Source: Turritopsis dohrnii (taxonomy: Eukaryota > Cnidaria > Hydrozoa > Anthoathecata > Oceaniidae). From it: a stretch of DNA of 64,000 bases. Numbering within the stretch: position 1 is the stretch's first letter; each line of letters starts with the position of its first letter. The DNA is taken from positions 61,860-125,859 of the forward strand of contig BQMF02000759.1 in the NCBI GenBank assembly GCA_027922465.2. Reading direction: 5' to 3'. Both the position numbers and the translations under genes were made by a program. The notes below the pieces were generated by a model, which was given only the letters and a program-made list of their open reading frames with translations, was not told the DNA's origin and searched no databases. Below are positions 1 through 11,029 of this stretch, one piece after another.

Positions 1-327
1 ACCTATCACAAGAAACATAATGGCCGATTTTGAAAAACCGGTGAAAATCAGTAATTTTCTGATAAGAGCAACTCAAATGATATTATCTCTAAAAGTAGCA
101 CAGATTTCTCAACCAAATTTTAACGAAATGACAACAATATAAAGGTCTTCATAAAAACACCACTTTCATGCCTATACAAGGTTACAATTAGTTCACGTGA
201 TTGAAAACTCTTTGCGTAAACTGTCAAAAAACCCCGCAGTTTTTGTTTACCGCCAACAAAAACTTTACAACAAACTGCTTTGGAATGTAAACTAAGTCAA
301 AATGAATTATGTAATATAAAATTGTTT
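1..327. other. AT-rich stretch without a recognised gene
   Basis: Lies downstream of the piggyBac stop codon, read on the minus strand, so it may be that element's terminal arm. The only TTAA I noticed, near 118, is not followed by the CCC-type piggyBac terminus, so the left end of piggyBac is probably outside the window. Nothing else is recognisable. Confidence 0.4.
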
Positions 328-661
328 TCAAATACTATAATCTACCTTAGTATGATAGGCCTCAAAGCACTCACCAGGGTCAGGGTGGCCACAAGTCCTG
401 GAATTCCTGGAAAAGTCATGGAATTTTTTTTGTCCTGGAAAAATCCTTGAAAGAGGCTCAAATTTCCCAATTTTCCTTGAAATTTTCTGAAAATCCTGGA
501 AATTTTGGATTTTCTGGTTTTAACATTTGTTTTAAGTGATGTATTTATTGAGTTATGAATGTATCATGTCTCTTTTTCAGATATTTTATTGACTTGTTGA
601 TATGTAAGATATGTACTTGCTATTTTGCTATTTTCAGACAATAATAAGGAAAATAGTTAAA

Positions 662-3014
662 ATGCCACCGAAAGTTAAAGAGTGTCATTTTCAAATTGAA
701 TGGTTGACAAACGAGAAATATTCAAATTGGGTTCAAGCAGTTCCAAAGAATCGGTCAAGAGTTAAATGTTTGTTTTGTAAATCAGAGTTTGATATTTCGA
801 ATATGGGTGCTGCTGCTCTTGACTCTCATGCTGATGGGAAGAAGCACAAGTAGATTGCAAGGGCTGCTGTTTCCTCTGCGATGTTTCTACCAGAGTTTAC
901 AAAGAAGTCTCAGCAGCCAGCCACTTCCTCAATCAACACAGTACAGTCAGACAGCAGAGCCAATGTTAGCCAGAGCACCATAGATGATTTTCAGATACCT
1001 GCCCTTGTTACGAACGCTGAAATTTTGTGGGTATTGAAAGTTGTCATGTCACATTTTTCATTGAGATCGTGTCTTGAGTTGAACGATTTATTCAAGTTTA
1101 TGTTTCCTGATAGCCAAATTGCGGCAAAGTTTTCGCTGAGTAAGACAAAATGCAGTTATATCATTAACTTTGGTCTTGCACCCTATTTCAGGGAGGTCCT
1201 TTTGTCTCAGTTAAAGGCATCGTCATTTTTCATACTATCCTATTATGAAAGTTTAAACAAGATTTTACAAAATGAACAAATGGATTGCGGCGTCAGATTT
1301 TGGGACGATGAAACAGGTGTGGTGTGCTCGAGATATTTTGACTCTAAGTTGTTGCGGCCAAATTCTAAGAACCTCTTTGAAAAGCTACTGGAATCAACTA
1401 AGTCACTCGACCTTTCAAAACTACTTCAGCTCTCAATGGACGGTCCAAACGTTAACTGGGATGTTTTAAAATTGATTTCTACCTACCAAGAAGAAAAAGA
1501 GCACTCTAACATAATCAATATCGGAAGTTGTAGCCTCCACATTATTCATGGAGCACTTCAAAGTGGTATTAACTCGCAAGATTGGGATCTAGCGAAGATA
1601 TTCCGTGCAATGTACAATCTTTTTAAAGAATCGCCTGCCAGAATCGACGAATACATTAATGTTTGTGAATCTGATACTTTTGCCTTGCCGTAAGTCAATT
1701 TAATTTTATTTAATTTAGGGATCATTTGAAAAGTCATTTTTGCTGCTGTGATTTTCTCAGTTAATGATGCTAGGCTATTGATTTTTTCAGATGTAAAAAT
1801 TCTTACTGCCATTGGGAATTCCAATCTAATATCCAATTTTAATGTAGAAAAACAGGGTTAACATTCTCATTCTCATGTTTAGGTTTTGTGCTACTCGTTG
1901 GGTAGAAGACCAGGCAGTTGCAGAAAGAGGTATTGTGGTTTGGTCCAATATGGTAAAGATAGTCAAACATTGGGAAAGTCTTTGCAAAAGTAAAAGACCA
2001 AAGAATAAAAGTTATGAGACCCTTGTGAAGCACCACCATGACAAGTTTGTGCCTTTAAGAATGCAGTTTTCCAGATTTCTAGCCAAGAAGTTAAAGCCAT
2101 TTCTTCTACAGTTTCAATCTGATAAGCCATTGGTTCCATTTCTATCTGACAGCTTAGAAGACCTCTTGCGTAATTGTGAAAGAAGAGATTTTGGAGGAAG
2201 TATCTACTGCACTAAGTGTAACAAAAATTGATGTTGCAAAATCCAGTAATCAGTTGGAGGTAGAACAAATCAAGTTTGGAACAGCTCTAAAGCAATCACT
2301 TTCTTCCATGGAATGTAGACCAGAGCTGAAACGCGCTTTCAAGAGGGAATGTAAGGCTGTTGTTGTATTGCTGATTCAGAAGTTGCAAGAAAGGTGCCCA
2401 CTTAAATATAGCATTGTAAGAAATTCCTCTGCTTTGTCTCCAAAATCAATGGTAGAAGAAAAACAGCTATCAAAAATGAAGTTTCAAGGTCTGGTTGAAA
2501 GGCTGTGCAAGCTTAAGTGGTTAAATGCTGATGAAGCTGATGATGCCAAACAACAATATGATGAATTCGTGGATACTGAATGCCCCAAACATCAAGAAAA
2601 GTTTGCCAGTTTTGACAAATCATGTGAAAGTGTTGATGTTTTCCTTTCCAACTTCCTTCACAAAAACTTTCTAACGATCTTCTAAAAAATTGCAAGCTTG
2701 CCAATCGTCGTTACCATACTGCCCTAGAAGAAGCAAGGAAACAAAAGAAAGTTGAAACGGTAGTCAGGAAACGAAAATTGATTGACAAGGACATACAAGT
2801 TGCAAAAAAGAAAAAAGATGAGATTACGAAATGCATGGAGGTTTTGAAAAGAGATGCTGACAATTTGTCTATTGAAGCAGAGGAAAAGGCAAATTTAGCT
2901 CTTCTGACAAAGGCTAATTCCTTCCGAAAAACTATCCTGGAGAAAAAAAAAGTACTAAAAGACTTAGAGGACTCGATTGTTAAGATGGAGCAATCAAAGA
3001 AAGATTTGAAGTGA
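662..3014 (+). pseudogene. hAT-like transposase, copy 1, broken and internally deleted
   Basis: The N-terminus (ATG at 662) has a BED-like zinc finger: CLFCKSEF followed by HADGKKH. An in-frame TAG at 851-853 interrupts the frame, which continues to 1689. A GT-AG intron (1690-1882) separates it from the next exon, which starts FCATRWVED. A frameshift follows near 2180-2230. Compared with copy 2 (61570-63929), the stretch that should hold the AVERGFS dimerisation motif is missing. The reading passes straight from the region ending LHKN to the C-terminal coiled coil (2690-3014). An upstream in-frame ATG at 611 exists, but 662 aligns better with the copy 2 start. The protein would not be an active transposase. 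Confidence 0.8.
1690..1882 (+). other. probable intron in hAT-like copy 1
   Basis: The donor GTAAGT follows the codon for the Pro of FALP. The acceptor TTTAG precedes TTTTGTGCT, and joining them keeps the frame into FCATRWVED. Copy 2 reads through the same place (FPFAFCTTRWVED) with no interruption, so this 193-bp intron is present in one copy only. Confidence 0.65.
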
Positions 3015-3715
3015 ACATTTATTTTCATTGAGCTTGTTGTGTAGTTCAAGTGTTTTTTTTCTGTTTTTCTTTTTCTTTTTTGTTTTATTTGCACTTACTG
3101 TTTCTTGGGTTGCACCTAGGGTAAATGGTTAAAGCTATGGATAGGACTGCAAACTGCTAATAATGTAGTAGCTATTGAAAAGGAGTCTTTGTTTCGCCCT
3201 TGACTTTGATGGACTAACTTAAGGTGATACTTCTAAAGCCAAACATTTAATAGGTTCCTTTAGATTACACAATATTCCTTTCCCAGGCAACCTAATCAGG
3301 CAACCTATTTATATCGGTGAAAATTATCTGGAAATTTTACTTTACTCTATTTAGTTCATATTGGTTTTAACATTTAGTTCTTCTACTACTATGGACTACC
3401 TGTTGATTTTGTTTATAAATTTGCTTATAAGAGCATTTTGGTTACTTTGGTTTTATATATTTTAGACATATATATGTAAATGTATATATTTGAAACTGTA
3501 TAGCCTAGTCTGTCTTTGATAAAAGTATGGTGTCAAGAAAAATACATCTCTGTAAATGTAAATGCAATTGTTCATTACATTCTCAACTTTTTTTTTCGAA
3601 AGTTAATTTTTACTGTTTTCTGTTTTTTTTTTTCCTGTATATTAATCCTTGAAAAATTAGTGATTTTCCTTGAAAAGTCCTGGAATAGTCCTGGAATTTA
3701 TTTTTTTTGAAATTG
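3015..3715. other. 3' arm of hAT-like copy 1
   Basis: AT-rich non-coding sequence with pyrimidine runs near 3050-3085. The CCTTGAAA/CCTGGAA subterminal motifs return from 3645 to the terminus. No further gene is seen. Confidence 0.6.
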
Positions 3716-6118
3716 TGTGGCCACCCTGAGGGTGGAGTCCTGGCTCTGAGGGGCAATACTTGCACACAAAAGTAGTTTTCGGTGTATGTCCTTTTGCAGT
3801 CAAAATTCCTCGAGCAGTACACACTCTACATTTCTTGCTTGGCCTTTCACATTTGGCACCTGCTGTTGGCTCCTTATTAAAACCAAAGTGATGACCCTGC
3901 AACCTGCTGATAGTTTCATCAAGTTGCTTGATTTCGGTAGGTGGGTGGTCTACAACAAGGCATGCAATAACTTTCTGCAGATAGTCCAAAAAGGAAATCT
4001 TTTCTTTGGTTACTTTACGAAAAACTTTGTATGCATTGAGAGCAGCCTAAGACAAAAGGCAAGCTTCTTGTACCACTTGTAACTCTTTCTAAGTGTGTGA
4101 AGCCCATGGAGCTGCTGATCAACACCGTCGACACCACCCATGTGTTTGTTGTAGTCTGCAATCATTTGGGGTTTACGAACTGGGCTACCATCATGGTGTT
4201 TTCGGGTACGCACCATTCTGCTGTTGTGAATAGCATATAAACAATTTTTGGTTTCTTATTTGCCTTATCCTTGACATGATCATATTGGATATGATCATAT
4301 GGGGCACATCTCGAGGTTGGGGGTCTGGGGTGTTTACGTTCACTTCATTTTGAGGGGTGGGTGGTTGTTCATCTTGAGTAGCAAGGGGTTGTTCATCAGT
4401 TGTGGTAGGTTGTTTCTTTCCTTGCTTTTGGCTTTCAAAATGTTTCAGCTTTGCAAAGGATGCAGTTCCTTTCTCAAGATTGACATCAATAATGTTGTAG
4501 GCGAAATTTTTGCGGTTTGTACGTATGGTTCCAACAAGGTGAGTACCGTGAGACAAAAGAAACTTGGCAAGTGACGGACTAGTGTAATAGTTATCAGTGT
4601 ACAATATATGATTCCTTTGCAAATAAGGAGCCATTAGAGCAACAGGGATCCTCTCTGAAGCAGGTAGATCATTGAAGATATCATCATAATACATACCTTT
4701 CCCACAGTACACAAGAAAATCAAGGGTGATCCCATCAAACATTTTCAACTTGTACATCTTTATCCCAAATCTTGCTCTCTTTGTTTTTATATACTGACGG
4801 AATTTAAGTCTACCTTTAAAGAGCACAAGGGATTTGTCGACGCTGAGTTTCTGTTCAGGGTAATAGACATTTTTAAAACGCTCTCCCAACAACTCGATCA
4901 ACGGGCGGACTTTGTGGAGGCGGTCACGGTCTTCGTCAGTTGGATCATATGTCTCGTTGTCATTGAAGTGAAGGAATTTCAAAATCAATTGAAAACGGTT
5001 ACGCGGCATTATTTTGGAAAATGCTGGAGTTTGTAAAAGCTCACTGGTTGACCAGTACATTGGTATTGATGGCTTATAAATGATTCTCATTAGAAAAACA
5101 AGCCCAACGAATCGCTTCATTTCATCAATATCAGTATCAACCCAAGCACTAACGTAACTATCATCATAATCGACAAGCAGACCACTTACTTCTTTAAATT
5201 GTCTTGCATACCGATTCGTTTCCTTGACTAACAAGCGGAACATGTCATCAGTCCAGTAAAGTTGCAAAATGCAAGCGATGTTTGAGAGTTCATCCTTTCT
5301 TTCAGACCAATGTTTTCGTGGAACGGAACATCATCTTCAGTCGCTAACGTTTCATCAATAATATCCCATTTCCAGAAGTTGCAGTTGTCGTCCAACTTAG
5401 CTTTTGCAAGTTCAGCAACATGGGCTTCACCACGTCCTCTTCCACGACCACCACGGCCACAAGCCTTACTACCTCGAGGGCGTCTACTGACACGTCCCCC
5501 ACCACAACCTCTTGACCGACTTTCACTTTCATTACGTTGCGATTGGCCACGACCTAAGGCTGTGCTAGTACTTCGTCCACCAGGAGTACGAGGTCCACAA
5601 GTAGTACTACGAGTCCCACGTCCAGGAGGAGCATTGGAAACAGAAGGGGCTTTTGGAGATGGTGATCGGTTATCAGAATCGTCGCTGGAGGTTTGAATCT
5701 CCTGCAAGCAACGTTTGGCTGTCGGGCGGTACCTCATCATCACTATCAAATTCAGAGTCACCAACATCATACTCTGCTCCACTTTCAATGTCCATAACAA
5801 TATCTAAAATTTCATCTATATCAGTCAACACTTTTTTTGCCTGCCTACGGTTTGCCATTTTTAAAAAGTGATAACTTTTGATGACTCTGCTCTTTTTTCG
5901 TACGTTTTTTTTTTTTTGCAGGGTGCCAAAACCTCTCTATTTTTATTTACAAGTTATAAAACCGCGATAGGAAGCGCCAAAGCGCCGTAAATTGTGTTTG
6001 AATAGGGGAACCGCGGTGCGGTCCTCAGGGAAAAAACGATGAGTACACGGGAACCGCACTGTGGTCCGCAGGGACTGAAAGGGTTAAGTACATGTGAATT
6101 GTGGTCCCTGCCTTTCAA

Positions 6119-6171
6119 CTAGCCAACATGTTGGCCAACATTTTCGACCAACATTTCGGCCAACATGTTGC
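6119..6171. repeat. CCAACATGTTGG palindrome cluster, left
   Basis: Several near-copies of GCCAACATGTTGGCCAACAT lie head to tail. The same motif recurs at 7775-7985, on the other side of the Harbinger transposase. This arrangement is typical of subterminal transposase-binding repeats. Confidence 0.6.
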
Positions 6172-6202
6172 TACGGATTGCTTTGGCGTATATTTTTAAA
6201 TA

Positions 6203-6715
6203 CTTTAATGTCACTAATTTTCGCGGGAACTAAATTTCACGGATTTCGCGGTTTAGGGGGTAAGCCGCAAAATTTAATTCCCGCGAAATGAAGAATTTTG
6301 GTCATCCGCGAAATTTAATTCCTGCGAAGTTTTTCATTTTTTGGCCGACCGCGAAATTTTTTTTCGAAAAAGTTTTGATTCTTAGATTTGAATTTTTCAG
6401 GGATTGGAAACATTAATGAAGCAATTTGTCTTATTGTAAAGTTACTCTAGTTAAGTCAAATCAATGACATTATTTTTTGATGGTTCTGTTTTGCGTGTCT
6501 GGTCATTCATTTTCTCCAAGTATTTCACTATTAAATTCAATTAATGATTTTTTTATCTCAATTTTGAGGCATCCGCGAAATTAAATTCCCGCGAAATTTT
6601 CTGCATCTGGCCATCCGCGAAATTAAATTCCCGCGAACCTTAAAAAAGTGCCTACTCATCCGCGAAATTAAATTCCCGCGAAATTTAGTTCCCGCGAAAA
6701 TTAGTGACATTAAAG
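6203..6715. mobile_element. MITE with 36-bp inverted repeats and internal CCGCGAA repeats
   Basis: The termini are perfect 36-bp inverted repeats starting CTTTAATGTCACTAATTTTC, flanked by TA on both sides (6201-6202 and 6716-6717). Inside are multiple copies of a CCGCGAAATTAAATTCCCGCGAA-type unit in both orientations (6240-6350 and 6570-6690). There is no coding sequence. Length is 513 bp. The TA duplication and structure fit a non-autonomous DNA transposon; the superfamily is not determined. A diverged relative of the internal unit occurs at 15295-15436. Confidence 0.85.
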
Positions 6716-6778
6716 TAAAACAAGTAGCCAACATTACGAAATGTTCATTCATTTGTTTTTGACTTCCAATGAAGAAGG

Positions 6779-7760
6779 ATGTCAGAGTCTGAAGCTGCTG
6801 CTTGTTTGGCACTCGTCCTCTTGCTTGATGATGACGACAAAAAAGATGTGGTCCTACAAGAAAATGGGTTCGAAGAACAAACAGCGAAGGGCTGTATACA
6901 AACTTACTACAGGAATTATTGGCTGAAGACACAAAAAGTTACAGGGAAATGATGAGAATGACCTATGAATCGTTTAAAGAGATTCTTGCTTTCATCGAAC
7001 CATACATAACACCAAAAGAATCAGGTGTAATGGGAGCTCATCAAACAATCTCAGCGGCTCAAAGATTAGTGCTCACCATTCGGTTCCTTGCGACAGGAGA
7101 AACTTATAAGTCTTTAAGTTTCCAATTCAGAGTATCTGAAAGAACATTATCTTACATTGTTGATGAGGTTACTAAGCGATCACAGAGTACATTGGAAAAG
7201 AGTATATCAAGATACCTAAAGTGCAGATGATTGGAACAAGATATCTGAGAAGTTTTCATCAAGGTGGAACTTTCCCAATTGCATAGGCGCTGGAAAGCAT
7301 ATCCTAATAAGACCTCCGCCTGGCACTGGTTCTTAATGTTTCAACTACAATAAAATTTTTTCAATAATCTTATTGGCTATAGCTGGTCCTGATTATGAGT
7401 GTATTTATGCGGATATAGGTAGTAATGGACAAATGAATGATTCTGGAGTTTGGAATAACTCAGATTTGCGCAGAAAAATCGAGGAAAACAGTATGAACAT
7501 CCCAGACCCTACTCCTTTACCTCATGGATATACCAATATCCCGCATGTTTTTGTTGGGGCTCTGACGCATTCGCCTTAAAGTCACACATGATGAAGCCCT
7601 ATCCTCAAGCAAATTTAACCCCTGAAACCCCCGGATTTGTCGGTTCCGTTACTTCTACAGGCGAAATTGCGCGAGGGAGCTGGAGATCGGAGAATATCAA
7701 GAACTCTCTTGGTGTTTTCTCTTCATCTATTGTGCCTCAAGTTGGAAGAAAGGCTCCTAC
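6779..7760 (+). pseudogene. PIF/Harbinger transposase A, multiply frameshifted
   Basis: DDE_Tnp_4-type transposase remains. A possible start MSESEAAACLALVLLL lies at 6779. The helical N-terminal region follows (SYREMMRMTYESF, RLVLTIRFLATGETY at 6940-7110), then NFPNCIGAG near 7270. The catalytic core is at 7373-7580, with ADIGSNGQMNDSGVW and IPHVFVG plus DAFALK in another frame. Stops and frame changes are frequent, including one inside the GKH motif near 7290-7340. It is closely similar in layout to Harbinger B at 20945-29068 and clearly inactive. Confidence 0.8.
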
Positions 7761-7774
7761 CACGAAAGCTAAAA

Positions 7775-7990
7775 TGTTGGTCGAAATGTTGGCCAACATG
7801 TTGGCAACCCAGCGCAAACCGACTAACGTGCTACCAACATGCACATTTTTGCGGAAATGTTGGGCAATATTTTTTGAGATTTTTTTCTTCTTGAGCACTT
7901 GGCGCCTAACGCAAACCGGCCAACATTGTTGGCCAACATGTTGGTCAGTCGATGTTGATCAAAATGTTGGCCAACATGTTGGCCGGTTTG
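7775..7990. repeat. CCAACATGTTGG palindrome cluster, right
   Basis: At least six copies of the ATGTTGGCCAACATGTTGG palindromic motif. They include near-perfect inverted copies at 7775-7806 and 7918-7985, separated by a GCGCAAACCG/GCAAACCGG motif. Probable subterminal repeats of Harbinger element A. Confidence 0.6.
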
Positions 7991-8004
7991 TGCCCCCCTT
8001 AATA

Positions 8005-8345
8005 GGCCAGGCATATTGTGTCGAAAATCCCACCTTTTGATGTAAAAATTCTAATATGCATTTTTGGGATCCTAAGGACCCATGTAACAAAAATTAGGAT
8101 GGTTTTTGGCCTGAACAAGTTGCAATAATCATAGGAAGACATTTTTCTTAGGGGGTACCGAAGGTTTTGCGATCAAATTTATTGGGTGGGTAGGGTTAGC
8201 AAATATTGAAATAAAATATTTCTATCATGTTTATAGTTACAAAACTTGTCTACTTGTTGAATATTAACTCTAGTGTTACATTTCAAAAAAAATTTGAACA
8301 TTCTATATATAACGTGTATTTTACAGACCAGAAAACAGAAAATGT
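8005..8345 (+). repeat. left long terminal inverted repeat of the Academ-like element
   Basis: Matches 11030-11364 on the opposite strand over most of its length. Shared landmarks are AAAATCCCACCTTTTGATG, GGATCCTAAGGACCCATG, AGGGGGTACCGAAGG and TTGTCTACTTGTTGAATATT, with a few substitutions between arms. Confidence 0.85.
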
Positions 8346-8735
8346 GATTTTTGTCAATTAGAATGGTATGTTGGTCAACCTAAAGTTACGGAAGCATCTT
8401 TAAACACTTTTGCCAAGTTGAGTGAATAAAAAGCCAAAGTTGTGATGATTTTGAGACAATTTAGATAAAAAACGCTCTCTGCAGATCATATTAGGATATG
8501 GATGTATTGTAATTTCTATGTCAAATTTCTGTCGAAAAAATTTACTAATAATCAGATCAATTTTCAGCAGTCACAGCATTATTCATGTCACTCAATTTTC
8601 AATGTTGTATATACTAGTTTAGTGTTTCATAAAAAATACAACTTAGTACTTAGTTATATGTATACTTTACAGAACAGAATATTGTTCATATGTGTATAAA
8701 ACAGTTAAAATAATTATCATGTGCGATATATATAT

Positions 8736-10640
8736 CTATAAGTCCTCTTCATCACTACTGTCATTTTCACTGTCAATGTCGCATTCGCCATTATCCAAAT
8801 GATCGTCGTCATCATCATCAGAATCATTTTCCTCATTGATCAACATATCGGTAATGTCATCAGATAAAGCTTGATCGATCCATACTATTGATGCATCAGG
8901 ATTCCATCCATGACCTGTGAAAGATTCAATGTCAATCATTGGTTCTTCAGTTTTCTTCCACATTGCGGCAACAAAGTTAGCTCGTTCCATATGGAGAATA
9001 AGTGAAGAAAGACATGGGGTAAAGCACTGAGGTTGATAGCTTTGTTATGAGTTGTATGTTTCTTGTTAAACATTTCATAGCGAGCTTTATTCACTGACTG
9101 TTTTCTTGAACCATACAGCTTGCATACGTACTTTTCTAAGGAATCTTTGAGCTCCTCTGATAGATCCCAACTGCAACCAAATTCTGTAAAGGTTTCTAAA
9201 AATTCATCATTCTTGACCATAGTATTCCAACACAGCTTTACGGAAAAAAGCAGACACATAGTCGTTTCCGGTAAATGCATGGAAACCTACCAAAGCAGCT
9301 CTCTGTTTCTCTTCAAGGGAAATTTTATTCAGCCAGGTTCTTTTACCGTTGTTTCCATTTCCAGCATCGTAGCATACCCTTCTGAGATGTTCAGGATCTT
9401 TTATCAGACCAAGAGCAATGACAAGTATGTCAGTATCTCCAGATGGAGATCGTAATAGCACTGACAGGTTGGTCTCCTTCAATACATCCAAAGTATGCAA
9501 TACGACTTTAGTGTCAGCTTCTTCTTGGTTGCTCTTCAGAGTGCTCGAACTCACATTGACTGGTGTTACATCAAAACATTCGTTATCCCCTGAAAGAACC
9601 ATCTTTTGTGTTTGAACCATTTGGATGACTTCTTCTTTGTTATTGATGATGTATTTAAATGTTAATTCAATAAGAGCGTTCTTATTTTCACTGTTCCTCA
9701 GGAACTTGCTTACGTCACGTGGCATTTTACTCAAGATGGAGCCAATCAGCACCTTACTCGATGATCCTCGTTTTGTCCTCTCTTGATTCTTGATGCTTCT
9801 CTCCCTGTAGGTATCGGAAACAATGTCAACACGTTGGAATCCTTTCGGAATAGACTTCAACACTTTAACAATAAACTCTCTGAAGGTATTGGGAACATCT
9901 GTACAGCACATACGAATTTGGGCAATCAAATCAAATCAAGGATGTAGACAGAACTTTGACGCTCTACTACAATATTACAATCGATAAAAGACGGCATTTC
10001 AGGAGCGATTACCTCGAGCAGTTTGCTTTTTTGCGTTTTTCTTCTCGATCCGTCAGGATATGCAAGTGAAAGAGGAACAACATACAATGGATAAGTAAGG
10101 GCCTTTTCAAGGTCAAACCGGTCTTCCATTTTCGTGGACATACAAAGAAGTTTACCAATGATGTTTTTGTTTGCATCAATCACTTTAGTAGCCATTTTTG
10201 TGGACAATTTTAGCTTTGGTGGCTTGAATGTTGGTATCTTCTGCTTCAGAATTGGGTCGTGAAATGAGGTTGTACGGGAAAAAATTCTTTTTTCAGCAAA
10301 GTCTTCAGCTAATACTTTTCCTTTTTCCCAGATTTGAAGGAGTTCCTCAACACCCTCTTCTTTCGTACTGCCAGAACTCAAATTGCACAAAATATCAATA
10401 TCAAGTCGAATGCTGAAAGGATTCAAGTATTCCTCCTCCAATACTTTAATCACACGCGATACATCAGCTTCAGACTTTTTTATTTGGATTCCTCGCAGTG
10501 GCTTATAGCATTCTGAAGGTTTCTTCAAACCAGCTTATTGCATTAGATCATTCAGATTCTTTGCCTGTTGCGGTCGCTTCAGACACCATTTTAGAACATT
10601 GATATGGTCACCAGCGAATCTCTTGATGCCACCTGAAACC
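8736..10640 (-). pseudogene. XPG/asteroid-like (PIN-fold) nuclease of the Academ-like element
   Basis: Reading leftwards, fragments are: VSGGIKRFAGD near 10600; an ORF at 10528-9926; a core ORF at 9929-9207; and C-terminal pieces at 9280-8936 and 8990-8736. The core has the acidic motifs of this family: SNQEEADTKVVLHTLD (about 9530-9490), SGDTDILVIALG (about 9445-9410) and AFTGNDYVSAFF (about 9275-9240). It also has a VDIVSDTY segment near 9820. The C-terminal RANFVAAMWKK and GHGW segments are typical of repetitive invertebrate proteins with this nuclease. The frame shifts near 9928, 9260-9280 and 8990-9010, so the protein is broken. The protein ends in an Asp/Glu/Ser-rich tail. Confidence 0.65.
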
Positions 10641-11029
10641 TGTCTGTTCCTGATGCGCATGTACGCCTCCTAATTTCAACCTCTTCAATCTTGCCTCCTG
10701 GATTCTCTTGATATTAATTACTGAAAATCCTTTCAAATTGATATACTTGGATTGATCCTCATAATGAACAACACATTTCATTTTATTAGTTATATATTCA
10801 ACTAAAAAAGCAAAAATTCTAGTTATTCAAGAAACTCATAAACCAACCCACATAGAGATTCAAATCATGCATTTGAAAAGTGCTGTTACCTGAATTTCCT
10901 TAAACTCTTCTTGATTTTGCCTTTGTGTATACTGGCATGATAAAGCGTTGTAAAGATACTTACTTGACATTTAGCATGATCAACATTTTAATTGAAAAAA
11001 AATCACATTTTGTAATAAAAATCCTGTTT

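Larger units (their letters stand above)
381..3728 (+). mobile_element. hAT-like element, copy 1, inside piggyBac
   Basis: Both ends are precise. The 13-bp terminal inverted repeats are perfect (CAGGGTGGCCACA at 381-393 and its complement at 3716-3728). They are flanked by a 5-bp direct repeat AGGGT at 376-380 and 3729-3733. Subterminal arms are full of CCTGGAAA/CCTTGAAA motifs (395-510 and 3640-3700). CAGGG ends fit hAT-type elements. A 5-bp target duplication is shorter than the usual 8 bp and matches a hAT subgroup I recall as having 5-bp duplications. Length is 3348 bp. Confidence 0.85.
328..5858 (-). pseudogene. piggyBac transposase, frameshifted and split by a transposon
   Basis: A piggyBac transposase cuts and pastes its element at TTAA. 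The start is ATG at 5858 (MANRRQAKK), followed by an acidic stretch and an Arg/Gly-rich, low-complexity N-terminus. The core domain runs from about 5260 to 4200. The three catalytic aspartates are visible: LSVDKSLV near 4840, LYTDNYYTS near 4590 and KHMGGVDGVDQQ near 4130. Frame changes occur near 5700-5750, 5250, 4200 and 4000. The C-terminal Cys-rich domain begins with CRVC and CKYC near 3740-3830, is cut by the insertion at 381-3728, and resumes at 375-328 with GECFEAYH before a TGA stop. Read without the insertion and one AGGGT copy, this domain is continuous. The family call is firm; the gene is non-functional as it stands. Confidence 0.9.
328..6083 (-). mobile_element. piggyBac element, right terminus at 6083, left end not seen
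   Basis: The right end is a GGG immediately followed by TTAA at 6084-6087, the target site of piggyBac. The last 90 bases before it hold two related subterminal motifs (near 6010-6030 and 6050-6073), each with an ACCGC run followed by CAGGG. A piggyBac transposase reads leftwards from 5858. The element is split by a hAT-like insertion at 381-3728. Its left TTAA end could not be found and is probably upstream of base 1. The TTAA it uses lies next to the left arm of the Harbinger element at 6088-8001. Confidence 0.75.
6088..8001 (+). mobile_element. degraded PIF/Harbinger element A
   Basis: Defined by the decayed DDE transposase inside it and by clusters of the palindrome CCAACATGTTGG on both sides of the gene (6119-6171 and 7775-7985). 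The right terminus is probably the CCCCCC at 7995-8000 before TTAA. A matching GGGGGG start was not found on the left, where piggyBac abuts, so the left boundary is approximate. A MITE sits in the left arm. Confidence 0.55.

Noticed and set aside
100..130. TTAA near 118 as the left end of piggyBac
   Set aside because: It is not followed by the CCC-type piggyBac terminus and has no counterpart of the subterminal motifs seen at 6010-6083.
5310..5696. Long plus-strand ORF rich in Pro/Arg/Leu
   Set aside because: It is the antisense shadow of the Arg/Gly-rich piggyBac N-terminus.
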